From Puccinia triticina (Eukaryota > Basidiomycota > Pucciniomycetes > Pucciniales > Pucciniaceae): 64,000 nt of DNA. The notes beneath the pieces were generated by a model. It was given only the letters and a program-made list of their open reading frames with translations, had not been told where the DNA came from and made no database searches. The DNA lies in contig NC_070572.1 of NCBI RefSeq assembly GCF_026914185.1, forward strand, positions 3,100,001-3,164,000, read 5' to 3'. A program made the position numbers and the translations under genes. Positions 22,408 through 32,709 of this stretch are shown piece after piece (the stretch's first letter is position 1; every line of letters begins with the position of its first letter).

Positions 22408-22483
22408 GTCCTCCCATGTGTATGCATCTCGAGGGTTCTTCTGCACACGTCGAAAGCATTACATGCCACTCTGTGAGCCACTC
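22404..22483 (+). repeat. Recurrent GTAAGT module, copy 5
   Basis: It begins at the last codons of the gypsy polymerase: AAAGTAAGTCCTCCCATG, then CACACGTCGAAAGC, ending CTGTGAGCCACTC. This places one module downstream of pol and another in the leader of the same element. Confidence 0.55.
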
Positions 22484-22564
22484 TTTGGTTTTCTCTTCCG
22501 GTCCAGCGGCAGGTTTCAGCAAGGCGATGCGCAGTCTAGGGACAGACTGCAAATGGGATGGGGA

Positions 22565-23395
22565 TGTGGTGTTCAGGCGCGTACTCCGGATCAAGACACC
22601 AGAAAAAGGGCCAGAGGATCATCAAGACGCTTTAAATCCGACGGCGCGGCGCACGCAACCCCCTCAAGACCTTTCAAGCAGCTGTTATCATTTTTCCCCC
22701 TTCCTCTCTTTTCCTTTTTTTTCCTTTTTCTTCTTTTCTCTTTTTTTTTGTTTTGTTTGGTTTTGTTTCAGTTTCCACTTTTTACATTTCTTTTACACAT
22801 GTCTTTCTTTTTTTTTCTTCTGTTTCTACCTGGCGCGCATTGGAGAGTTTGAGTTGTAGGAGGGTTGGTTTAGGGTTTGTTTGTTTTCTTGGTCTTTGTT
22901 TGTTGTTTTGTTGTCTCTTTTTTTTGGTTGTTCTCTCTTCCATGCTCATCTTAGTTGTACGGGCGCGGCGGGCACGAGGGCTCGTCGCGCGGCATGTTGC
23001 GGGACTGAATCCAAGTTCAGCCAAACTTGGAGGAAGGATCCGCATGGTATCCACCTCTGGACGACGAGGAATATCATCATATTTTTGAGTTCTGAGTTTA
23101 TTGATCCGGATCGTGAAGATCCCGAGTCTCTGAGTTTTTCTTCATCTGATCACCCTCTGATAGTCCAACGAACGCGCCGGCCTTCCCTCCATTTTCTTTC
23201 CTTCTTCTTCTGAGCTTCTTACCCAACCAAACCGCCGAGGGTATTCCACCCCCCTTGTTCCCTCTCATACAAATCCCTTCCCCCCCCCCAACCGCTATCG
23301 CTTTTCTGTTTGACTATTCTCGATACTTTTCGCAGGACCACCAACGAGGGCAGCACTCGAGCACTTTCCCCTCACCCGACTGCCTCCGCCTGGCA
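22565..23395 (+). mobile_element. Gypsy 3' LTR (LTR-B)
   Basis: TGTGGTGTTCAGGCGCG to GCCTCCGCCTGGCA, the same borders as LTR-A but in the opposite orientation. A 111-codon frame shared by both LTRs differs at only two residues, so the pair is young. It follows polymerase, as expected for a 3' LTR. The outer side abuts the tail of a different LTR at 23399. Confidence 0.85.
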
Positions 23396-23398
23396 CGG

Positions 23399-24044
23399 TG
23401 AGGGACTCTTGTCCGTACAAGCGGAGGCAGTCGTGTGAGGGGATGGGTGCCGTTTAGGCTGCCCTCAAGGTGGGTGGTCCGTGAAGGTTGAGCGCTGAAA
23501 ATGGGGGGGGGGGATCTGGGATAGCTTTGTGGTTGGGGTGGTTTTGAGAGGTTCGCCGGGGTTTTGGATCCTCGGCGGCGGTTGTTCTTTTGTTGTTGAG
23601 GGGATGAGAAGTGATCTTAAAAAGGGGAAGGAAAGGGGATCTGGATTTCTGGATGAAAGATGATCGGCGGGCGGAGCCCGTAAGTTGAAACTCTGAAGAC
23701 AGGATCTATAGACTTGAGGATGGACCGTATTCTGGGGATCAGAATGCCATGCCTCTCCCATCATCCAAGTTTGGCAAACTTGGACTCTGGGAGAGCCACA
23801 TGTCACATAGATTTCATCACATCCTCCGCACGCTACGCGCGCACACACACACAACAAACAAGAGAAGCAGGAAAAAGAGAACACAAAACAAGGAAATAAG
23901 GAGATCACAGTGAGTTGAGACAGAAAGAAAAGAACCAAAGAAGAAAAAGGGAAAAGAGGAAAGAGAAGGCAGAAACACTCAGGACAGAACAGACAGAACA
24001 AACAGAAGGAAGAGGACCAGAAACAACCAGGGAATAAACCCACA
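23399..24044 (-). mobile_element. Second gypsy-type LTR (LTR2)
   Basis: On the minus strand it starts TGTGGGTTTATTCCC near 24044, has a T/C-rich middle and ends CCTCACACGACTGCCTCCGC and a short tail to GTCCCTCA at 23399. The 3' segment resembles the LTR-A/B end, so it is a related family. It sits in copia gag (24045-24269). No partner LTR or internal region is present, so it is a solo or truncated LTR. The exact start is uncertain by a few bases. Confidence 0.6.
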
Positions 24045-24269
24045 GCAGGCGCTTTTGTACATTGGAGCTTTGCCCTTCTGTTTGTCTGGTCCGGTGGTTG
24101 TTTCTGGGCTGGGAGGCAGTTTTTCGAAATTAGACTGCAACAAAGCGATATCTTCAGCCAGTTGGGTTCGGTGAGATATGTCGTTGATGTGCCAATTCGA
24201 GGCACCCACTGATTTTGAGGTCAAGGCAGGATTTGGTGTCGGAGTCATGGATGAAAACGTGGAAGTCAA
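24045..24269 (-). pseudogene. Copia Gag N-terminus
   Basis: From ATG at 24269 about 73 residues of a Gag-like N-terminus (SVGASNWHINDISHRTQ, LAEDIALLQSNFEKLPP) are readable before LTR2 replaces the frame. It follows the 5' LTR and primer binding site at 24831-24981 by about 560 bases of leader. It is the missing front of the copia whose polymerase is at 13027-16234. Confidence 0.65.
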
Positions 24270-24830
24270 AATGGGGAAGAAGGGAAGGAATGGGAAAGGA
24301 AAAATATTGGAGAGTAAAACGGAGAAGGTTTTCGGAGATATGTAAGCAGGTGAGAAAATAGGGAAAGGTGGAGGGAAAAACTAAGTTAAAGGTGAATGAG
24401 GAGATTGAAGACGTAGAGATATATAAGATTAAGGATATTCGGTAGATAGAAAAAGGAAAAAAAACAAAACAAAAATCGGTCGAGAGAGGAGGAGTGGAAT
24501 CGGTCGATGCCTAGGACGTAGAAGTACCTAGAGCTCTCTTTCTCTAAAAATCAGCAGCGAACAAGACCGGGCCACAGTCTTGTATTCGGAAAGATGGCTA
24601 GTCTTCCTAGCTACTGAAAATTTTCAAAATCAAGCTTTCAATACCTCCGGCGAGTCCTGACTGGGTGTTGTCCAACTAAGTCGATCCAAAGAGAGAGAGA
24701 GTCGGGGAAAAAAAAATATGTGACCTGAAGAAAAGTGATTAACAGATCAAATAAGCAAACGTATTAAGTTTGGCGGCCGCTCGAAGAGTTTGAAGATTTA
24801 GATATTCAGAGGATTAGCCGGAATTTATAA

Positions 24831-24849
24831 GCGTTGGGGGCTCATAACC
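24831..24849 (-). other. Primer binding site matching half tRNA-Met
   Basis: Directly after the LTR the minus strand reads GGTTATGAGCCCCCAACGC. Its complement GGGGGCTCATAACC has the form of a tRNA-Met anticodon stem-loop (CAT in the loop), not a 3' acceptor end. Drosophila copia is known to prime with a 5'-half initiator tRNA-Met cut in the anticodon loop, and this site has the same geometry. Confidence 0.65.
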
Positions 24850-24981
24850 TGATGTGACTCAGGAACTCTAATGACAGATGTGGATGGATTCACACTCCCT
24901 CAGCCCGGACACAAGTCCGGGATGCTGAAGATACCACGACTGCGGCGAGTCTCGGAGTGCGTAGCCCTCTGGGCTACAACA
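24850..24981 (-). mobile_element. Copia 5' LTR, 132 bp
   Basis: The reverse complement of 16388-16519 with one mismatch in 132. It is preceded (in element direction) by GCTCT at 24982-24986, which pairs with the GCTCT after the other LTR as a 5-bp target duplication. Confidence 0.9.
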
Positions 24982-24986
24982 AGAGC

Positions 24987-25314
24987 AACCAGTAGAGCCG
25001 GTAATTGAGAGATCTCAATGACCAAGCTTTCTTGATGACCAAGCTTTCTCAATTACCAAGAGCTCTTGATGACCTGCTCTCTTGATGACCAAGCTCCCTC
25101 AATGATCAAGCTCTCTTAATGACCAAGAGCTCTCAATGACCGGCTCTCTTGATGACCGAGCTCTCTTGATGACCAGTATAGCCAGTCATCAAGAGAGCTC
25201 TCAATAGTCATCAAGAGAGCTCTCAATAGTCATCAAGAGAGCTCTTGATAATGACTGACTGTACTTTTTCAATGTCTGCCCAGTCATTGAGAGCATTAAA
25301 AGCTATTGATAGCC
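24987..25314. repeat. TCAATGACYGG palindromic array (left half)
   Basis: GATGACCAAGCTCTCTTGA, TCAATGACCGGC and GGTCATCAAGAGAGCTC alternate in both orientations. It is the insertion target of the 132-bp-LTR copia and of the foldback element at 25323. A short remainder continues to about 25830 after that element. Confidence 0.8.
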
Positions 25315-25322
25315 GGCTGTAT

Positions 25323-25745
25323 CAACACTGGGAATTTATGCTATCCAGGTTGCTTGGATGTCATTGAGTTATCCAGTCCTATGTGATGTGAAAAACAACA
25401 TAAATAGAATCTGTGGGTATCACAAGAAAGCTTGAATGTTTCTCAACATGATAGGACCTAATTTCTTTGAAGAAATTCATGTTTTTGATTTTGAAATATC
25501 ACTTTTGTCATCAAAAATTAGTTATCTAGCCTAAGTTACCCAGATAACTAATTTTTGTTCACAAAAATGATATTTCAACATGAAAAAGAGGAGTTTCTTG
25601 GAACAAATCAGGGCTCATCTTGTTAAGCAAAATTCAAGCTTTCTTTTGAAACCCACAGATTCTATTTATGTTGTTTTTCACACCACATAGGACTGGATAA
25701 CTAAATGACATCCAAGCGACCTGGATAGCGTAACTTCCCAGTGTT
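25323..25745. mobile_element. Foldback hAT-like MITE, 423 bp
   Basis: The two halves are reverse complements with arms of about 200 bp meeting near 25534. The tips are CAACACTGGG and CCCAGTGTT. It is flanked by a perfect 8-bp duplication GGCTGTAT (25315-25322 and 25746-25753). Tips and duplication length fit hAT. No coding capacity. Confidence 0.85.
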
Positions 25746-26439
25746 GGCTGTATTTACCAAACATTTAGAACATTGCAAGCTAGCCACTACCGGCTAGACC
25801 AGTCATCAAGAGCTCTATCAATTGTTTTTTGTAGCTGTACTGTATGGTCGTTGTATGTACCCAAGGTGGTAAGTTTGGAGGGGGGATGAGCTGCAAGGAG
25901 TTGCTATTGAGTTGCTAGCGAGTTGCCAGGTGTAGCAACCCAATGCTGATTTTTACCTCCGCAGGCAAAATGGAAACTTGTTTTACACCCTGGGTGGGTG
26001 GTTTTTTTTGGGTTTGGGTTGGTAAATGCGGGATAGCAACCCGGTTTACCTCCCCAGGTGGAGATGCTCTGAGGAGTCAATTTTTTCCCTTTTTTGAAAA
26101 AAAAGTAGATTTGGAGACTTCTGATAACATCAATGGTTGAAGTAAAGAAAACAATTCAAGATTTTTGAGAGCCCTCAGTCACCCTGGATTAATCCTAAAA
26201 CTTGCAATGTCTTTTTTTCAGGAAGAACAGAATGGTGTATGTAGAAATTCATGAATTTTATCAGGCAAAAAAAAAAAATCCTGTGGCTTGAAGCTAACAC
26301 AGGTGCAAGTTGAGAGATTATAGGAGAGTATTAAGGAGACATGGAACACAGACAAAGGCATCAAGAGGAATAAAAAAATTGATCAATATACGCTATACTG
26401 ATCAATATACAACATCGCAAATTCATCCATGTTGGTAGT

Positions 26440-27735
26440 GTGATTTAATCACAGACCTCCCTGAATCCGGCTCATGCAATAGCATAATGACCGTTGTTGA
26501 CCACGTGACAAAAATGGTGCACTTTATTCCCTGCAGAAAGTCCATGAATGCGGAGCAACTGGCGGACCTGATGGCAGAGCATGTTTGGAAACTACACGGC
26601 ACTCCGAAGACTATTGTTTCCAACCAAGGAAGTGTTTTTATCTCCCAAATCATCCACAATTTAAACAACTGACTTGGCATCCGCCAACGGTGGGCCGCTA
26701 CGCTACACTACGCTACAGGGCCACTTAGCTTTAGCGTAGCGGCAAAAAGCGCCCGCCCATTTTGAGTAGCGTTAGCGCGCTGTTAGCGCCGCTACGCTGC
26801 GCTACGTTTCAGCGGCGCTAACAGCGCGCCAATTTTTTGTTAGTGTTAGCGCGCCGCTACAGTCACTACGCTACGCTACGCTGCGCTACAGCGCTTTTAG
26901 CGGAAAAAAAGGCCTTTTTTTCAGCTAAAAGCACTGTGGCGCACCGTAGCGCGCGCTCTTTTGCGCCCTGCGTGTGTAGCGTTAGCGCAATTGCGCGCAT
27001 CTGCGCTAACGCTACGCTAACAGCTAAATTAGCTGCGCACCCTTTGCGCGTAGCGTTAGCGCAGAAAGGCGCAATTCTGCTAACGCTACACTGAAATTTA
27101 GCGGAATTCCGCTACGCTACGCCACGCTAACGCTACGGTTAGCGTAGCTGGCCCACCGTTGCATCCGCCTCCACCCCTCAACAGCTTACCACCTGCGGAC
27201 CAATGGGCAGTTGGAGATTGCAAACAAGGCAGTGGAACAATACCTCCGCCACTTCATGTGCTACCAACAGGAAAATTGAGCCCCGCTTCTTGCAACGGCG
27301 GAGTTTGCCTACGACAACAACAAGCACACATTGACTGGGGCGTCACTGTTCAAGGAAAACTATGGATTTAATCCTTCGTACAGCAGGACCCCGGCAGTGG
27401 AGCAGTGCGTACCAGCCATAGCGGAATGACTCTGCCAGCTTGTGGAGGTGCAGGACAAGCTCAAACACTGCCTCAAATCAGCGCAAGAGACTATGAAAAG
27501 CCTGTTATATAGAGGAGTGCGGGACACACCGGAATGGAACAGCAGAGACAAGGTTTGGCTAGATGGACACAATATTTTGACAACCCGCCCCAGCCCCAAA
27601 TTGGAACACCGCTGGCTAGGACCATTCCCAATAGCTACAAGAATTTCAAACTCCGCTTACAAACTGACCCTTCCGCTCTCCATGCAGGGAGTCAGGTGGA
27701 GAGGGCGGACAACTCAATATCCTGTCAGCTAGCGC
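26440..27735 (+). pseudogene. Gypsy integrase remnant split by MITE
   Basis: Integrase core LPESGSCNSIMTVVDHVTKM (catalytic Asp in VVD) and VSNQGSVFISQI, where the second Asp of the usual SDRGSVFTS is Asn. After the MITE at 26685-27160 the frame resumes as HPSTAYHLRTNGQLEIANKA (usual HPQTDGQTER; Glu retained), then a chromodomain-proximal GPY/F-like region HRWLGPFPI near 27610. Removing the MITE plus one 8-bp duplication rejoins LGIR and LHPSTAYH. A stop occurs at about 27427. Upstream polymerase is absent. Confidence 0.8.
26685..27160. mobile_element. hAT-like MITE (476 bp), GCGTAGCG-rich
   Basis: Tips CAACGGTGGGCC and GGCCCACCGTT; perfect 8-bp duplication GCATCCGC at 26677-26684 and 27161-27168. 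The interior is dominated by GCTACGCTA, GCGTTAGCG and their complements. The reverse complement of its right part is homologous to the start of the element at 63858. Confidence 0.9.
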
Positions 27736-28339
27736 GGATTTGGACCGGTGGAGAATTAATGGGATCCCAAAAAAAAATCCGTTTTAGGAAAACAAATCCC
27801 AAAAAGCGCGGTAGCCCAAAATAGGGGCCAGGTTGACGTCCGGACCCGGTCGCGATTTGGTCCCAGCGACGTATGGGAGTCGTTTTACCAATTTATGGAG
27901 TCGTTTTTCCAAGTCCCTTATAAAATTCAGTATAAAATCACAAGGTTCTGCATTTCTTCTGGTTTTGGGTTGGATGAACAAGATGATGCAGCTCTTCCAG
28001 AAACCCTGACCAAACATCCTCAAAGTTTTGAGGATGCCTGGTGGGTGCAGCTTGAAGTTTTCTCCCACTAAAAGTGGGAAACTCATCGAGCGAGTTTGCC
28101 GACCTATGGCCCAAGTCTCCCCTGCGGGGAGTTTGCTTCACGAACCCGTGGCTGGCCCCCGGGCAGACTTGTGTTAAGTTCTGTGGCAGGACTGCTGACA
28201 GGGCTTGTGAATCTATCCAAACCTGAAACAAGAAGACCCAAAAAGAAGCATAAGCTGCTGAAGAATCTTCTCCTGAATGCCGATGTTTCAACTAACTTAA
28301 AACAAGTCTCTCTTTTCGGAGGGCCTTTGTAGCTTGCGC

Positions 28340-28582
28340 GAAGAGCGAGCCTCCGAAGGAGGGACCCTGCGAGACGGCGTCCCCCCTCCACAAACAGAGG
28401 GACTTAGTTGAGTTTAGATGTTTCAAGTTCCAGTCGGAATACCCTCGGCCCACAGTTTTCTTCGGATACATAGTTCTGGACACCCAGCAAAATGTATGTA
28501 GGCGCTAACTGAACCAAGTCCCTCTCTATGTGGAGGGGCCGACGCCGTCCCGCAGGGACTCTCCGAAGGAGGAAATTAGCTA
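28340..28582. repeat. Inverted repeat, arms about 65 bp
   Basis: A segment at about 28345-28411 containing CGAGACGGCGTCCCCCCTCC returns in reverse complement at about 28510-28580 (GGAGGGGCCGACGCCGTCCC). It is probably a degraded MITE downstream of the gypsy remnant. 27740-28340 and 28590-29240 hold nothing else I can name. Confidence 0.5.
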
Positions 28583-29245
28583 AGTTAGATGTAGGCTCGT
28601 ATCAGGATCAGATGAACCATACATCCTAGCTTCCATCCTACGAACATAGCCCGGCCCTGGTCAAGATTTTCTTGCCTTCAGAACTCTTGATCAGTCCTAC
28701 TAGACTTTCTTCACAAGTTTGAAGAAAGAATCGAGAGTGCTGATTGGTTACCAATTTCCTTTCTTTTTTTGTTATAGGTTTCCTATCCATCGCGCATTTC
28801 ATCTCTTTCGCTATCTGTTTGACTCGACCACTCCCCTGGTTGCAACTACGGCCAATCATACTTTCTTTCCAGTCTTGTGATCAATCAATCTGAATTTCAG
28901 TCTTCTTATTCCTGAAATAGATTCCCGAAAGGTGAATAGTGTGCGCTGGTGGAAACTTCTTGTCGAGTGCGACAACCGTAAAACCCTACCAATAGGTGCA
29001 ATTCCTCTTCAAAATCTGTCAAAGAATACAACGTCTTCCAACAAACACTACTCACACAATCTGAAAACCTGGCAGAGCTTATCACGCATTTGAAGAATAA
29101 AAATCCCTTGAATTATTGCGATGGCTGCGCGGTTATTATGGCTATTAGTTAAGCGCTCTTCATTCCATCATGAAATATTTGGATTGTAATCTTCGAATTC
29201 TACCACTCATGATTGGATTTCTAGCTTGTTGGGTACAGCTTACAA

Positions 29246-30056
29246 ATGGAACATGCAGGAGGATTTACACATAATTCGGGCATTGGACCCGCTATAGAAC
29301 TCTCTAGCCACTCCGACACAGTTGACAATTACCGAGGTCACATCATCGTGGATATACCTCGAGAATTCCTCAATAATGTGAGTGCTTTTTGTTGAAAAGA
29401 TTGAGCCTTCAGCCTCCCGATTCCTGCGAGCTGAATTTTGTTTTTTATTGAACTGAGGAGGGCAGCAGCCCGAGGTATCTTTGAGCAGGGCATCTTCACA
29501 AACTTCCATCCACGCACCCACTGTTTCCGCAAGCTCTAGTGTTAGATCTAGTGGTAGAGCGGTACACATTACCATCCGCCCTGATGACGAATGTGGGATT
29601 TGCCTTGAACCACTCCTCGAAATAATAGAGGCCCACAAACTAGAACTAGAAGAGGCCAAGAAACTAGAGACAAACAAACTAGAATTAGAGGCAAAAAAAA
29701 CGGACGTCGAAGAACCAGGCGCCGACACCAAAATACCGGATGCCCAAATACTAGAGGCCGAAAACCCAGAGGCCAAAGAAGAGAAAATAATTACAACACT
29801 TCAAATATGCGGCCATTCGTTCTGTACCAAATGCGTTAATAAATGGTTCACAGAACACTCTAGCTGTCCAACTTGCCGAGCACTTTATCCTCACGCAACA
29901 ACATTACCCATACCTCCAGAGTCAATTGAGCAAACCTTAAGTCGATTACTTCAGCGAACACCAGTAGTTAGGCCAACCAGAAGTGCATATTGTCAATCGT
30001 CTGCCATTGTCATAATCAGTTACACGGCCATAGCGTTGGGGATTCTCAAAGCGTAA
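29246..30056 (+). CDS. RING-finger protein with C-terminal hydrophobic segment
   Basis: Probable E3 ubiquitin ligase. Two exons, 29246-29377 and 29469-30056, flank a 91-nt GTGAGT..CAG intron, giving 239 residues; the ATG at 29246 keeps both exons in frame. The C3HC4 RING has ECGICL (first Cys pair), ICGHSFCTKCVNKWF (Cys, His, Cys pair) and CPTC. The loop between the second and third metal ligands is about 68 residues, filled with Glu/Lys-rich imperfect repeats (LELEEAKKLETNKLELEAKK), much longer than usual. A 19-residue hydrophobic end (IVIISYTAIALGI) may anchor it in a membrane. The last codons overlap a possible donor GTAAGT, so a further exon is possible. Confidence 0.75.
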
Positions 30057-30059
30057 GTT

Positions 30060-31299
30060 GTTTAGTTATATTTTCATCCCTCACGTCATCTTGAATCAAC
30101 TTTTGGCTTGACGTTCTTCTGATGCACCTGTTTCAACCCCAGTTGCCATGTTTATTGAATCTAGCAATGAGCCTGAAACTTGAGTAGCTGTAACTCTTTC
30201 CCACCTCCTACCCAGCCAAAATTTTGTGACATGGAAGTCTATATTAATGCCATAAAGTTTGCATCCAATTCATCAGACAGTTCAAGGGTGGAATGGGTAT
30301 TCCATTGCTTGAGATTGCATTTACATAATGTTCCTTGTATTGAGTTCTTCTCTTCTTTTTGAATTTCCCTTGTTTGATCTTCCTCTTTTCTTACTTGTCT
30401 CATGTCACTCCCTGTTTAACTCTTGTCACTTGTTTCATTATCAGTTATCCTGTTTTTTTCCTTATTCATTATGTATCACCATGGCACCCACAAGTTGATC
30501 ATTTTGTATCTAGTCTATTTAAGCCCACTAGCTACTGATAAATTACAACTCATCAGTGCTGACCAATCTGCATCCTTGAGTTGGCACTTCAGCCCCTTGA
30601 GTCTCTCTGCTTAGGAACTTGAGCCCCTAAGAGTGAGTTGCCTGGTCCTTTTCAGACCTTTTTGTAAGCCAATCTTCTTACCCTGTCATCTGTTCTGCCT
30701 GACTCTGGCTTTAATTTCAACATCTTTACAATGTTCTTTTACAGATTGATTTTTTGACAGTCCCTGCAAATAAGGTTTTTGTTTTCATGACATATGTTGG
30801 TATGTTGTAACTTTGAGGACCTTAACTCCAAATTGGTGATTCAAGGTGTTACCCAAGCTTATCCAAGTCTCTCCTTTGGAGACTCTTTGCACCTCCAAAG
30901 GAGAGGGTTACCTCTAATGTCACACCATGGGCCCTACAAACCCAAGTTTTTCTTGTAAAAAACCATTATTATTTCAAAATGGTTTTGAGAGGGTAGTTTG
31001 TGATTTTGAAGAAAACTGAGAAGAAAGACTGGTAGCCTGCTATCTCAGATTTTCTGCAGATTGTTTTCCCAATGCCTCTCATGACTACTAGCCCAATCCA
31101 CCTACTCTGAGGTGGTTCTGAAGTGGTCTTTGAGCCTAGGTGCTTTTGAGTTCAAAATTTGAAATTTTCTGTGTTCAGATGGCCTCGGCTCAAATGAGAC
31201 AGATTGTTACAAAAATCAATCATTTGAACAAATTTACAGGATGCTTCTTGCCAGGGGCAACAATGGGTATATATTATGTTCCTTTATTTGCATAATTTC
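30060..31299. other. No gene recognised
   Basis: T-rich intergenic sequence without supported exons. A 12-bp hairpin (TCTCCTTTGGAG / CTCCAAAGGAGA) lies near 30871-30905. Confidence 0.4.
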
Positions 31300-31830
31300 G
31301 GTAACATAACTACCCTTGTTACCCATAGTTGCCAGTTACATTATTTGTAACAGGGTCTTTGCAGGCCTTGCAAGTAAATTAGTAACAGCAGCGGTCAAAA
31401 AATACAATACAAGACCAGTATTGGCCAATACTATGTATTGTATTTTTTTTGATACATCAGAATTCAATACCATATATCGTATTGAAAAAAAGATATGATA
31501 CAGCATATTGTATCTAAAAAAACAACACCTTTTCTGGGCAATTGGCGCTCAATCCAATGTCCCCTCCCAGCAATACACTTGTATTGTATTGTATTGGAAT
31601 GTATTGGCAATACAATACACATGTATTAGATTGGTTTGGTGACTTTATCCAATACCAATACAGTGTATTGGACTCAAAAACAATACCAATACATGTACTG
31701 TACCGTTTCACCATTGGTAACAGGCTCTTTTTTTGAGGTTGTTACTGCGTGTTATCCACCGGATAACGCATAACGGGCCAAAAATAGGCTGTTATCTGGT
31801 GGTCCGCAGGCGCCAGTAACGTAACAACTA
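31300..31830. repeat. GTTAC / GTAAC and CAATAC / GTATTG motif arrays
   Basis: The outer parts (31300-31390 and 31715-31830) are rich in GTAAC, GTTAC and GTTATC words. The inside (31395-31710) is built almost wholly of CAATAC and GTATTG. This suggests one array element inserted in another. No open frame of interest. Confidence 0.65.
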
Positions 31831-32709
31831 TCAGGATTTTTCTCTTAAATGAAGTATTGCAATTACAATTAACAGTAAAGATAAAAGCTAAAAAAACGCT
31901 ATGTTAGACCATGGGAGTTTGCTCAGCACTTGCATGCAAGTGACAATTCTGAACTCAGTTATAGATTTGGTTGTATCTCAGTTAGATACTAGTTTGAAGG
32001 CAAGGTTCATGTCTGCCACAACATATTCTGATATTAACTTGAACAACACTTGATGTATTGTATAATGTATGTGTAAAATGTATGCCATACCTATCCTGGA
32101 AACAAGGCCAATTTAATGATAAGGTTTACTTGATCCTCAATCTTGACCAAAGTTCCTCATGTTTTGATGGTGATTATTTTTGACCTCTTTGCAAACACAT
32201 ACCCTGTTGGTTTCTCAGAAACTATTTTTATATTGATTTTCAGGGTGCATACCAAAAATCTGCTAGTTTTTGTTAAATCCAAGTTTATTGAATCCACACA
32301 ATCATGGAGCTCAAGATCATGGTTTTGGCCTAACTTTTTCTCAAAAGACTGTTGAATTTACTCCCCAAACACTCCGGAGAGCACCTTGGAATCACCCTCC
32401 AGCCCGTGCCGCAGCAACACGCAAAAAAGGGCGGGTCAAAATGAATTTCAAGGAGGGCCTAATCAAGTGATCAGGGAAGCTCCAGGGAGGGGAAACACAC
32501 CTCCTCCCTCCTTAAATAGACATTGGGTCGCCATACCTGTTTGTCACCCGCGGCCACCGCCACCGCCCACGCCTTGCTGTTGATAACAACAGGCTCCCAC
32601 GTGACCTATCCGGATCAAACTCGTCTGTCTTCGGACCCTTCCCCTCGCCTTGTTGGTTCACAACCAACACCACGGCAATAGTACCACCAAGCAGTATTAG
32701 AGATGTCAT

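Noticed and set aside
22565..23395. Hydrophobic 111- and 147-residue proteins in the T-rich region
   Set aside because: The region is an LTR present twice; the Phe-rich peptides are translations of its T tract.
23395..24044. Use of LTR2 and LTR-B as an LTR pair
   Set aside because: They face tail to tail, differ in sequence outside the 3' segment, and enclose no internal region.
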